DNA of 8,135 nucleotides, taken from an uncultured Corynebacterium sp. GTDB lineage: Bacteria; Actinomycetota; Actinomycetes; Mycobacteriales; Mycobacteriaceae. The notes under the pieces were generated by a model. The model saw only the letters and a program-made list of their open reading frames with translations, made no database searches and was not told the DNA's origin. Location: contig NZ_CABTZR010000090.1 in NCBI RefSeq assembly GCF_902489365.1, positions 1-8,135 of the forward strand. Reading direction: 5' to 3'. Below are positions 1 to 6,194 of this stretch, in pieces (within the stretch, counting starts at the first letter, position 1; every line of letters begins with the position of its first letter). Made by a program: the position numbers and the translations under genes.

Positions 1-930
1 GCCAGCGGAAATCGGGGTACCGGAAATCCCTAGGGCGCCGCCGACGCCGCCCAAGACGGCCGCGGAACAAATTACCGGGAGGAAGGTCACTGGCTTGGAC
101 AGCATATTGGCCATCTGCACCTTGGGGGAACCGAGGACGTGCAGGATGGAGGTGGCGAAGCCGTTGACGCGCCAACCAGCAACCAGGAGGGTAAATCCGG
201 CGGCCACGGCGCCCAGGTTGGCGGTACCGGAGGCCACACCGTCAATGAAGATGGCAGTGGCAATTCCAACGGTGGAGACTGGGGAGACGATCATGATGGC
301 GAAGAGGATAGCGAGGACCACGCCCATGAGGACCGGCTGCAAGGTGGTTGCGCCGTTGACCAAGTTGCCCAACCACAGGGTGAAGACCTTAACAACGGGG
401 AAAGTGACTACCCATCCAATCGTGCCCGCGACCAGAGTCACAATGGTGGAGAGCAGTAAGATTGAGTAGTTCTTGAGCTTATCGCCGATAAAAAGAAGCA
501 GTGCCACCGCGATGGCTGCGGTAAGTCCTGAGTTGATCACAAGGCCAGTGCCTTTGAGGAAGAAGCCACCCTCGGGATTCACCGTGGCCACGCCGGAGCC
601 GCAGAAGGAGGCAATACCCACCGCGGCGGTTTGGATGGGAGTCATCTTGAATTCGATGCCGATGAGGACGCCGATCATGACGGGCAAAAGGCTAGCGGCC
701 AAACCGGTGAGGGCCATGACGGTGGCGGCGCCAGACCAGAAGGGCAGCAGAGCCTTGGCCAGTTCGCCCAGTAGGGCTTGCGGAACCAGTGACACCACGA
801 CGGCGATGGAGATGCCGTTGAGGACCTTCATGGTGAAGGAACCGGGTGTGAGGCGCTCGGCCGCGGGGGCAGCGCTGGCGTGTGGGATAGGGGAAAGCTT
901 GCGTTCGTCTATCTGCTGTGGCGTGCTCAT
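1..930 (-). CDS. PTS transporter EIIC-like membrane protein (PTS_EIIC_2 family), 3' end beyond window
   Basis: This frame starts at ATG 930-928 and stays open for 310 codons to the left edge, so the C-terminus is missing. After a polar N-terminus (about residues 1-32) the protein is almost wholly hydrophobic, with membrane segments near 36-62, 68-92, 133-148, 155-178, 198-216, 235-252 and 283-300. Landmarks typical of the PTS_EIIC_2 group (PF13303) are KVLNGIS (35-41), a TPIQTA stretch (97-102), INSGLTAAIAV (132-142), LQPVLMG (198-204), SPVSTVGIA (216-224), GSPKVQMAN (267-275) and GTPISAG (304-310). The family is annotated as sugar-permease subunits, but the substrate and any PTS phosphotransfer partner are unknown, and none is encoded here. 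There is no real Shine-Dalgarno: a G-run abuts the ATG, and a -10-like TATGAT ends 6 nt before it, suggesting a leaderless mRNA. The family call rests on remembered motifs; the membrane-protein call is secure. Confidence 0.85.
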   Translation of the reverse strand, partial: MSTPQQIDERKLSPIPHASAAPAAERLTPGSFTMKVLNGISIAVVVSLVPQALLGELAKALLPFWSGAATVMALTGLAASLLPVMIGVLIGIEFKMTPIQTAAVGIASFCGSGVATVNPEGGFFLKGTGLVINSGLTAAIAVALLLFIGDKLKNYSILLLSTIVTLVAGTIGWVVTFPVVKVFTLWLGNLVNGATTLQPVLMGVVLAILFAIMIVSPVSTVGIATAIFIDGVASGTANLGAVAAGFTLLVAGWRVNGFATSILHVLGSPKVQMANMLSKPVTFLPVICSAAVLGGVGGALGISGTPISAG

Positions 931-936
931 CCCCCA

Positions 937-942
937 ATCATA
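937..942 (-). promoter_or_regulatory. Putative -10 element of a leaderless promoter for the EIIC gene
   Basis: On the minus strand TATGAT ends six bases before ATG 930, so transcription would begin at or next to the A of the start codon. Leaderless mRNAs are common in corynebacteria. No convincing -35 is seen, and such elements are often poor in this genus. A second candidate -10, TATTAT at 945-950, lies inside the adjacent inverted repeat and would give a short leader instead. Confidence 0.45.
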
Positions 943-955
943 CGCATAATATGCG
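943..955. promoter_or_regulatory. Inverted repeat CGCATA-A-TATGCG, possible operator
   Basis: Perfect 6-bp arms around one central base, lying directly upstream of the putative -10 of the EIIC gene and inside the promoter spacer. That is a typical place for a repressor site. The binding protein is unknown and the function is inferred from position only. Confidence 0.4.
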
Positions 956-965
956 ATGGGTAGAA

Positions 966-997
966 AATATTAATGCAGAAAAAGGGGTATTAATATT
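966..997. repeat. 9-bp perfect inverted repeat AATATTAAT / ATTAATATT with 14-bp spacer
   Basis: The arms are 966-974 and 989-997. They lie in the AT-rich 82-bp gap between the helicase stop and the EIIC start, roughly 36 to 67 bp before the EIIC ATG. The repeat could be a regulator site for the EIIC promoter, or part of the transcript end of the helicase unit. AT-rich arms are weak as an RNA stem, so a DNA-binding role is at least as likely. Confidence 0.4.
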
Positions 998-1000
998 CCC
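979..1000 (-). terminator. Weak candidate intrinsic terminator after the helicase gene
   Basis: Read on the minus strand, about 12 nt after the helicase TAG, GGG and CCC flank an AT-rich palindromic core (TATTAATA) and are followed by five T residues. The stem is short and bulged, so it would be inefficient. The T run overlaps the spacer of the 9-bp inverted repeat, and both structures cannot form at once. Confidence 0.3.
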
Positions 1001-1012
1001 TGCTTATGCGCC

Positions 1013-3595
1013 CTAGTACTCCACGCTCAGCTCAGATAGCCGTACTTCCCCGGCTTCATCGGAGGCATCGAGATCTACGGTGCCAACGAGCTGATAGGAG
1101 TTATCACCCTCTGGGTCCTTAAGGATCTGGCGCACGGTCCACGACCGCGAGCCGCCAACGCCACGAGCGCCCGAGCCCGTGTCGCCCTTGTCCAAGACAA
1201 AGTATTCCTGCCCCCTAGCCGCTGGCCCAGTGTCGATGTCATCGTAGTCATCGAAGTAGTCATCGAGAGCACGGCCAAAGTCAGGAATCTCCTCCAAGTA
1301 GTCCAACAGGTCTGCCAAGCGCTCTTCCTTCTCCAACGCAAAGAGCTGTGCAAGGCGGAAGAAGTAATTGCGCACCATGATGCTGAAAGCCCGCTGATTA
1401 GCGGTCAAGGCGGTGGGATCCTCGACTCCGAAGGCCAACTCGCGGTCCAAATCCTCCTGGGAAATGGGGGAGTCCTCGCCAGCCATCTCAGCCCACTCGT
1501 CGACAAGCGAAGAATCGACTTGGCGGATAAGCTCTCCGAGCCAGACGATGATGTCCTCGAGTTCCTCTGTGAGGAATTCCGCGGGGATGGACTGCTTGAG
1601 AGTACGCCACGCATCGGTGAGGTAGCGCAAAATGACGCCTTCCGAGCGGGCAAGACCGTAGGTGGCGACGAGATCGGAAAAAGTCATGGCGCTCTCCAGC
1701 ATGTCGCGCACCACCGACTTAGGCCGCAGCTCGAACTCTTTGGCCCATGGGTTGGTCTGGCAGAAGGTCTCATAGGATTGTTCGAGGAGCTCTTCTAGGG
1801 GCTTTGGCCACGTGATGTCTTCCACGATGGCCATGCGCTCGGTATAGTCCACGCCCTCAGCTTTGAGCGCCGCGATTTCCTCACCGCGCCGCTGCTTCTG
1901 TTGGGCAATGAGCACCTGGCGTGGATCATCCAGCACCGATTCAAAGACAGAGATGACATCGAGGGCATAGGATTCGGACTCGGGATCCAGCAAGGTGAGC
2001 GCCGCCAGCGCGAAGGGCCCTAAAGGCTGGTTGAGGGCGAAATCGCGCGGCATCTCACGCACCACGTGGTAGGGGCGGCCGTAGATGTCGAGTCCCTTCG
2101 TAGACTTTTGCACCACGCCCGAATTAAGGAGGCCACGGAACAGACTCAACGCTGTGAGGATGTCCTCGTTCTGGCGGGCACGCGTGTTATGGCTCGTGCG
2201 GAGCAGGTGCTTAAGGTGCTCGTAGCCGTTGCCGTGGCGGGCGAGCACGTTGAGCAACATGGAGTTGGTCACTCGGAACTGGGATGTCAGTTGCTCCGGT
2301 TCGGCGTCGATAAGCCGTGCGTAAGTCTGTTCCGACCACGACACTTCACCATCGCGCGCAGATTTCTTCTTCAGCTTCTTGAGGCGCGCCGGGTCATCGC
2401 CCACACGGCGCCGCGCCTTGGCGTTCTCAATCTCATACTCCGGCGCCTGCACGACGACGGTGCCTTCCGTGTCATAACCCGCGCGGCCCGCGCGCCCGGC
2501 AATCTGGTGAAACTCGCGAGACTTCAGAATGCGCTGGCGGGTTCCGTCATACTTGGCCAAACCTGTCATCAGTACTGTGCGGATGGGGACGTTGATGCCC
2601 ACCCCCAGAGTATCGGTACCACAAATAATCTTGAGAAGGCCCTTTTGTGCCAGGCGCTCAACCAAGCGCCGGTATTTCGGCAGCATGCCCGCGTGATGGA
2701 CGCCGATGCCCTTGCGCAGCAGCTTCGACAGATCCTTGCCAAACCTGGTGGTGAATCGGAATCCCGCGAGCTCAGCGGCAATGGCCTCCTTCTCCTCTGC
2801 GGTGATGATCTTCGACAGGGACGTCAACGCCTGCGCGCGCTCCGAGGCCTCGCGCTGGGAGAAGTGGACGACGTAGATCGGCGCCTTGCCATCGGCGAGC
2901 AATTCTTCGATGGTTTCGTGGACCGCGGAAAAGACATAAGAGAAGTCGAGGGGTACTGGGCGAGTTGTTCCCGCTACCAGAGTCGTCGTGCGACCGGTAC
3001 GCTCCGTCAAATCCTTCTCCAACCAGGCGGTATCACCCAGGGTGGCGGACATGAGCAGGAACTGGGCCTTGGGCAACTCCAAAAGCGGTACCTGCCAGGC
3101 CCAGCCGCGATCGGGTTCGGAGTAGTAGTGGAACTCGTCCATGATCACTTGATCGATGGCGGCTTCCGCGCCATCGCGAAGCGCAATATTGGCCACGATC
3201 TCAGCGGTGGCGGCGATAATCGGGGCGGAGCCATTGACCGTGGCATCGCCGGTCATCATGCCGACGTTTTCGGGGCCGAAAATCTCGCAGAGAGCGAAGA
3301 ACTTTTCGCTCACCAAGGCCTTAATGGGAGCGGTATAGAAGCTGCGCTGGCCGCGGGCTAATGCAATAAAGTGGGCGGCGTTGGCCACCATGGACTTACC
3401 AGAACCGGTGGGGGTGGCCAAGATGACGTTATCCCCGGCGAGAACGCCAAGGGAGGCTTCTTCCTGCGCCGGGTAAAGCGAGATACCGCGGCCGGAAGTC
3501 CAAGACAAAAATGTGTCCCAGATGGCCTCATCAACCATCGACTCGGGGACTTCGGCGAGATCGGGCAACATCTGAGAAAGGTTCACCCGTCCCAC
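1013..3595 (-). CDS. DEAD/DEAH-box superfamily II helicase with DUF3516-type C-terminal region
   Basis: An 860-residue protein of the Ski2/HelY-like class of SF2 NTP-driven nucleic acid helicases. Motifs are in order: Walker A ATPTGSGKS (60-68), TAPIKAL (88-94), a DEFH Walker B box (153-156), SAT (183-185), VHHAGMLPKYR (299-309), GTDTLGVGINVP (326-337) and motif VI QIAGRAGRAG (364-373). All core catalytic residues look intact. The remaining roughly 450 residues resemble the DUF3516 extension of actinobacterial helicases; a very acidic patch lies near 790-800 (DDYFDDYDD). RNA or DNA remodelling is likely, but the substrate is unknown. The first possible start is GTG 3595, one base after the stop of the small upstream ORF, without a clear Shine-Dalgarno. 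GTG 3586 (three codons later) has an AAGGTGGG-like sequence about 5 nt upstream and may be the true start. It probably shares a transcript with the PAC2 gene. Confidence 0.93.
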   Translation of the reverse strand: MGRVNLSQMLPDLAEVPESMVDEAIWDTFLSWTSGRGISLYPAQEEASLGVLAGDNVILATPTGSGKSMVANAAHFIALARGQRSFYTAPIKALVSEKFFALCEIFGPENVGMMTGDATVNGSAPIIAATAEIVANIALRDGAEAAIDQVIMDEFHYYSEPDRGWAWQVPLLELPKAQFLLMSATLGDTAWLEKDLTERTGRTTTLVAGTTRPVPLDFSYVFSAVHETIEELLADGKAPIYVVHFSQREASERAQALTSLSKIITAEEKEAIAAELAGFRFTTRFGKDLSKLLRKGIGVHHAGMLPKYRRLVERLAQKGLLKIICGTDTLGVGINVPIRTVLMTGLAKYDGTRQRILKSREFHQIAGRAGRAGYDTEGTVVVQAPEYEIENAKARRRVGDDPARLKKLKKKSARDGEVSWSEQTYARLIDAEPEQLTSQFRVTNSMLLNVLARHGNGYEHLKHLLRTSHNTRARQNEDILTALSLFRGLLNSGVVQKSTKGLDIYGRPYHVVREMPRDFALNQPLGPFALAALTLLDPESESYALDVISVFESVLDDPRQVLIAQQKQRRGEEIAALKAEGVDYTERMAIVEDITWPKPLEELLEQSYETFCQTNPWAKEFELRPKSVVRDMLESAMTFSDLVATYGLARSEGVILRYLTDAWRTLKQSIPAEFLTEELEDIIVWLGELIRQVDSSLVDEWAEMAGEDSPISQEDLDRELAFGVEDPTALTANQRAFSIMVRNYFFRLAQLFALEKEERLADLLDYLEEIPDFGRALDDYFDDYDDIDTGPAARGQEYFVLDKGDTGSGARGVGGSRSWTVRQILKDPEGDNSYQLVGTVDLDASDEAGEVRLSELSVEY

Positions 3596-3596
3596 C

Positions 3597-3686
3597 TTAG
3601 GCGAAAAGCTCTATAGAGCAGAGCGCGTCGGCCCTGCGCCCCAACTTCACCGCCTTGCCAGTTGCCGTACAGTCGGGGCAGAACAT
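3597..3686 (-). CDS. Possible 29-residue small protein with a CxxC motif
   Basis: Starting at ATG 3686, two bases after the PAC2 stop (TAA-GC-ATG), this frame encodes 29 residues beginning MFCPDCTATGK, with a third cysteine at residue 23. It ends with TAA one base before the helicase GTG. The tight packing on both sides, the CPDC motif and 23 of 29 codons ending in G or C are what coding sequence would show. Against it are its tiny size, no good Shine-Dalgarno (translation would depend on coupling to PAC2) and only a single CxxC pair, so a full zinc ribbon is not formed by one chain. It could be a real small protein, a coupling leader for the helicase, a remnant of a longer zinc-binding gene, or chance. 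Confidence 0.35.
   Translation of the reverse strand: MFCPDCTATGKAVKLGRRADALCSIELFA
3608..3619. repeat. 12-bp perfect palindrome GCTCTATAGAGC
   Basis: A fully symmetric 12-mer, 13 to 24 bp upstream of the helicase GTG 3595 and inside the 3' part of the small CxxC ORF. It could be a protein-binding site or a short RNA hairpin influencing initiation on the helicase. Nothing else supports a specific role. Confidence 0.3.
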
Positions 3687-3688
3687 GC

Positions 3689-4708
3689 TTAGACGTCGTC
3701 ATCCATGTCTAAGCCGGGGCCCTCATCGCGGCCGTAGTTGTCTTCGCGGTCATCGATATCTTCGGACAGAATGTCCGAGCTGTCATCGAGGCCAGCAAGA
3801 AAGGCCTCAAAGTCCGCACCGATCTCCTCGCCGGTGGGCATGTGCTCCTCACCTGGCATGATGGCCTGCGGGTGGCGGGAGCGGTAGCGCTCCATGTAGG
3901 CATCGTACTGCTCTTCTAACTGGCGCACGACGCCAGCGATCTCCTCAGAATCGGTAACCTGCTCCTCCAACTGCTGGTTGATGCGAGCAACGTCCGCTTC
4001 CAGGCTGCCCAGCGGAATGTTGAGGTCAGCTGCCGTGGCGACCGAATCCAGCAGCCGTAGCGTGGCGGCCGGGTAAGGGGACGCCGCAAGGTAGTGCGGA
4101 ACATGAGCGGTGTATCCAGCAACGCGGCGGCCCTTCTTATCCAAGGCTCGCTCGATATACAGGGCGGCGGCGCCGGGGACCATCATGGTGGATTCCATGC
4201 GCACCATGGAGTTTAGGAGCTCTGGCTCATTGCCGTGCGCCGTGACCACGGTGGGGCGGGTGTGCGGCACTGGCATAGGGGCCGAGTACAGCATGATGGT
4301 GTTCTTGATATCGAACTTTTCCACCAAGTTCACCACCGCGTCCGTAAATGCCTCCCAGCGCAAGTCCGGTTCCGGTCCAGAAAGCAGCAGGAAAGGTGTG
4401 CCGGAGTTATCCCGGAGCACCTTGATGCCCAGATCGGTGTTTTCAATCTCTACCGTGCGGTCGTGGTCAATGGTGACGGCGGGGCGGCGAGAGCGGTAGT
4501 CAATAAGCTCGTCATTATTAAACGAAGCCAGCTGGCGGTTCTCTAACGCGGCCTTGAGGTGATCAGCACTGGCTTCGACGGCCTGGCCCGCATCGGCATA
4601 GCCATTCATGGCAACGATCATCGTAGGGCCATTGTCTGGGGCGGAATCGTCCTTGACCACTGGTGCGGGATACTCCAGCTCATACATGCGGCCCTGTTCT
4701 TCCTGCAT
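3689..4708 (-). CDS. PAC2-family protein (proteasome assembly chaperone-like, Rv2714 type)
   Basis: A 339-residue soluble protein with PAC2-family (PF09754) features: a first beta strand and turn MIVAMNGYADAG (30-41) followed by a helix, a second strand with PFLLLSGPEPDLRWEAF (105-121), MPVPHTRP (145-152), and GYTAHVPHYL (198-207) leading into PYPAATLRLLD. Residues about 236-275 look like a coiled coil rich in E, Q and L, and the last 30 residues are strongly acidic. Actinobacterial homologues include M. tuberculosis Rv2714, which as I recall also lies near ideR; their molecular role is unresolved. The start at ATG 4708 is supported by a strong GGAGGAG 8 nt upstream; the alternative is Met8. 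It precedes the small CxxC ORF and the helicase on the same strand with almost no gap, so it is probably the first gene of that unit. Confidence 0.88.
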   Translation of the reverse strand: MQEEQGRMYELEYPAPVVKDDSAPDNGPTMIVAMNGYADAGQAVEASADHLKAALENRQLASFNNDELIDYRSRRPAVTIDHDRTVEIENTDLGIKVLRDNSGTPFLLLSGPEPDLRWEAFTDAVVNLVEKFDIKNTIMLYSAPMPVPHTRPTVVTAHGNEPELLNSMVRMESTMMVPGAAALYIERALDKKGRRVAGYTAHVPHYLAASPYPAATLRLLDSVATAADLNIPLGSLEADVARINQQLEEQVTDSEEIAGVVRQLEEQYDAYMERYRSRHPQAIMPGEEHMPTGEEIGADFEAFLAGLDDSSDILSEDIDDREDNYGRDEGPGLDMDDDV

Positions 4709-4737
4709 GGTTGTGACTCCTCCTCCTTCTATCCTTG

Positions 4738-4753
4738 CGCTTCTTTAGAAGCG
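4738..4753. promoter_or_regulatory. Inverted repeat CGCTTCT-TT-AGAAGCG upstream of PAC2
   Basis: Perfect 7-bp arms around two bases, 30 to 45 bp before the PAC2 ATG and just upstream of its Shine-Dalgarno. The centre is too tight for a good RNA loop, and no T run follows, so an operator is more likely than a terminator. The binding protein is unknown. Confidence 0.4.
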
Positions 4754-4806
4754 TACGGACTTAATCAGCGTTCTGTGCCTTGCAACGCTGTCGGGCTACT
4801 ACCTAT

Positions 4807-4848
4807 TCCCAGCTGCGAATGTGCGTTCCTTACCAAGCCGAGCTGGGA
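4807..4848. repeat. 8-bp perfect inverted repeat TCCCAGCT / AGCTGGGA, 26-bp spacer
   Basis: The arms are 4807-4814 and 4841-4848, in the middle of the PAC2/DUF4192 divergent region. This could be a two-site operator or a chance match; no loop or T run suggests a terminator. Confidence 0.25.
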
Positions 4849-4925
4849 TTGATCATGGGCACTGGTGATGATCGTTCAAGCATGCCACATGGCCATCCGT
4901 TGTGCCAGCATGTCGAGTGGGTGGG

Positions 4926-4934
4926 TGTGAATAA
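4926..4934 (-). promoter_or_regulatory. DnaA-box-like 9-mer TTATTCACA
   Basis: Read on the minus strand this matches the relaxed DnaA consensus TTATNCACA. It faces the perfect box at 4974-4982 with 39 bp between them. Whether DnaA binds here is inference. Confidence 0.35.
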
Positions 4935-4973
4935 CTCGGCTCTTCCCTCGGATTACAGACCAGTCCGGACTAG

Positions 4974-4982
4974 TTATCCACA
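4974..4982 (+). promoter_or_regulatory. Perfect DnaA box TTATCCACA
   Basis: An exact match to the high-affinity bacterial DnaA box, 64 bp upstream of the likely DUF4192 start. Together with 4926-4934 it could allow DnaA to influence the divergent DUF4192 and PAC2 promoters. There is no AT-rich unwinding element or dnaA/dnaN context, so this is not a replication origin. Confidence 0.45.
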
Positions 4983-5025
4983 GATTCTCCGTGTGTGGCG
5001 TGATCCCCCTAGCGTCCTGTGGTAG

Positions 5026-5038
5026 CCCTGGTCCAGGG
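5026..5038. promoter_or_regulatory. Inverted repeat CCCTGG-T-CCAGGG overlapping the DUF4192 ribosome site
   Basis: Perfect 6-bp arms around one base. In RNA it could fold as a 5-bp stem with a 3-nt loop. Its right arm contains the only Shine-Dalgarno-like AGGG (5035-5038), 7 nt before ATG 5046, so folding would mask the ribosome site; as DNA it could equally be an operator. Confidence 0.35.
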
Positions 5039-5045
5039 TACAAGT

Positions 5046-6194
5046 ATGAGCACATTCTCAACGCACGCAGATAACACCCCACCGATTACGACACCTGGAC
5101 ATCTCCTCGCTAACATACCCGGACTCCTTGGCTTCTATCCCACCGAATCGGTGGTGTTCATGGCCATTGACACCACCCCGCGCGGCCCGGCCATGGGTCC
5201 GCTCGCCCGCGTCGATATCGTCGATGCCGCCGGAGCCCTGCCGGATATCGCGGCGATGCTGGCAGAGAATGCCCGCGAAGGCGTCTTCGCCTTCCTCATT
5301 TCGCAGCGCCCGCTTACTGAACTACGGGAGGTGACCCACTGGCTCTATGGCCTGGATCGTTCCTGTGACGGGTTGGAGATTGACGCGGCCTGGTACGCCA
5401 AGGAAATCACCAAACATGAGCCCTACGTTTTGTTGCACGGAACCGTGAACGCGGATGGGAGCGGACCGATGAAAAAGTGGGTAGAAGGCACTATACCGGC
5501 GCTTACCGACGCCCCCTCGATGCGTTCCTGCGTCAATCACAATGTTGTTCCAGAGCTCAATAGGGAAGAATTCTTTGCCATTTTCGCGCCGGGAAACCCA
5601 CACCTGGATTCTGCCGAAACAGAAGCCCTTAGCCGGCAAGCACGCGATACCGCGACTCAGTTTCGCGCCCAGGTGGCCGCGGCGAAAGGGAAGAAGCGCA
5701 AGGAACTCCTTGAGCACTTTGTTGATGATGCTCAGTGGGCGCTTCACCAGGTGGCGTCTGCGGAGGAAGCCGAAGAAGATGTAGAGCTGTTGGCATCATG
5801 CGCCGTGTGGCTGTCGACGACCTGGACGCGCGACCTCGTGGTGGGCATCTGTGCGGAGGCAGGCGAAACCGGTGCGTACCTTCTCCTAGCAGCAGCGCGC
5901 ACATTCGGCGAAGAATTACGGGCGAATGCACTGACCCTGTTTGCCCTGGCACACATGGAACAGGAGTGGGATATCCTGGCCGGACCCGCGCTGCAGCTCG
6001 TCACGGAAGAGTTCCCCAGTCACCGCTTAGGTTCGCTGTTGTGCCAGGCCTATCGCCACGGATTGCACGAAAAGATACGCGCTTCGATCCACACAGGCGC
6101 GCGCAAAGCTTTTGACAACGCGGTAGGGGATGCGGCCCAGGAGGGTGATGCTAACGCTGAGCGGAGTGCGCCCGCGCGCCGAGCTGCCGGGTAA
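5046..6194 (+). CDS. DUF4192-family protein of unknown function
   Basis: From ATG 5046 this gives 382 residues, within the usual size of the actinobacterial DUF4192 family (PF13830). The hallmark N-terminal stretch, HLLANIPGLLGFYPTESVV (about residues 19-37), is followed by a beta strand. The C-terminal half has the family pattern of helices around WTRD (about 258-263) and a repeated, TPR-like series of Ala/Leu-rich helices. There is no signal peptide or membrane segment, so a cytoplasmic protein is expected; its function is not known to me. An upstream in-frame GTG at 5019 would add nine residues, but it has no ribosome site, while ATG 5046 has AGGG 7 nt upstream. It is the only sizeable plus-strand gene and runs convergently into galE, its last 44 bp overlapping the galE 3' end. 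M. tuberculosis has an oppositely oriented gene, Rv2712c, just after ideR that may be its counterpart (from memory). Confidence 0.85.
   Translation: MSTFSTHADNTPPITTPGHLLANIPGLLGFYPTESVVFMAIDTTPRGPAMGPLARVDIVDAAGALPDIAAMLAENAREGVFAFLISQRPLTELREVTHWLYGLDRSCDGLEIDAAWYAKEITKHEPYVLLHGTVNADGSGPMKKWVEGTIPALTDAPSMRSCVNHNVVPELNREEFFAIFAPGNPHLDSAETEALSRQARDTATQFRAQVAAAKGKKRKELLEHFVDDAQWALHQVASAEEAEEDVELLASCAVWLSTTWTRDLVVGICAEAGETGAYLLLAAARTFGEELRANALTLFALAHMEQEWDILAGPALQLVTEEFPSHRLGSLLCQAYRHGLHEKIRASIHTGARKAFDNAVGDAAQEGDANAERSAPARRAAG

Larger units (their letters stand above)
4709..5045. other. Divergent intergenic region between PAC2 and DUF4192 genes
   Basis: This 337-bp gap must hold the promoters of two divergent genes. 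It contains the PAC2 Shine-Dalgarno (near 4717-4725), several inverted repeats (4738-4753, 4807-4848, 5026-5038) and two DnaA-box-like sequences (4926-4934, 4974-4982). I could not assign a convincing -10/-35 pair for either gene; TTGCAA followed by a TTAAGT-like element on the minus strand (about 4758-4785) is the best, weak, PAC2 candidate. Open frames crossing the gap lack ribosome sites and look non-coding. Confidence 0.6.

Noticed and set aside
95..949. Several plus- and minus-strand frames in the first 950 bp
   Set aside because: They overlap the EIIC coding frame, which has membrane segments and family motifs; the others have low-complexity composition typical of shadows.
2066..3361. 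431-codon plus-strand open frame inside the helicase gene
   Set aside because: It is antisense to a helicase with every conserved motif, shows no recognisable domain, and is of the kind high-GC genes commonly produce on the opposite strand.
4926..4941. GlxR (cAMP receptor) site starting TGTGAATAAC
   Set aside because: Only the TGTGA half is present; the TCACA half is missing, and the DnaA-box reading fits better.
4780..5082. Small open frames crossing the PAC2/DUF4192 intergenic region on both strands
   Set aside because: No ribosome sites, no recognisable motifs, and they overlap the promoter and repeat elements needed by the flanking genes.
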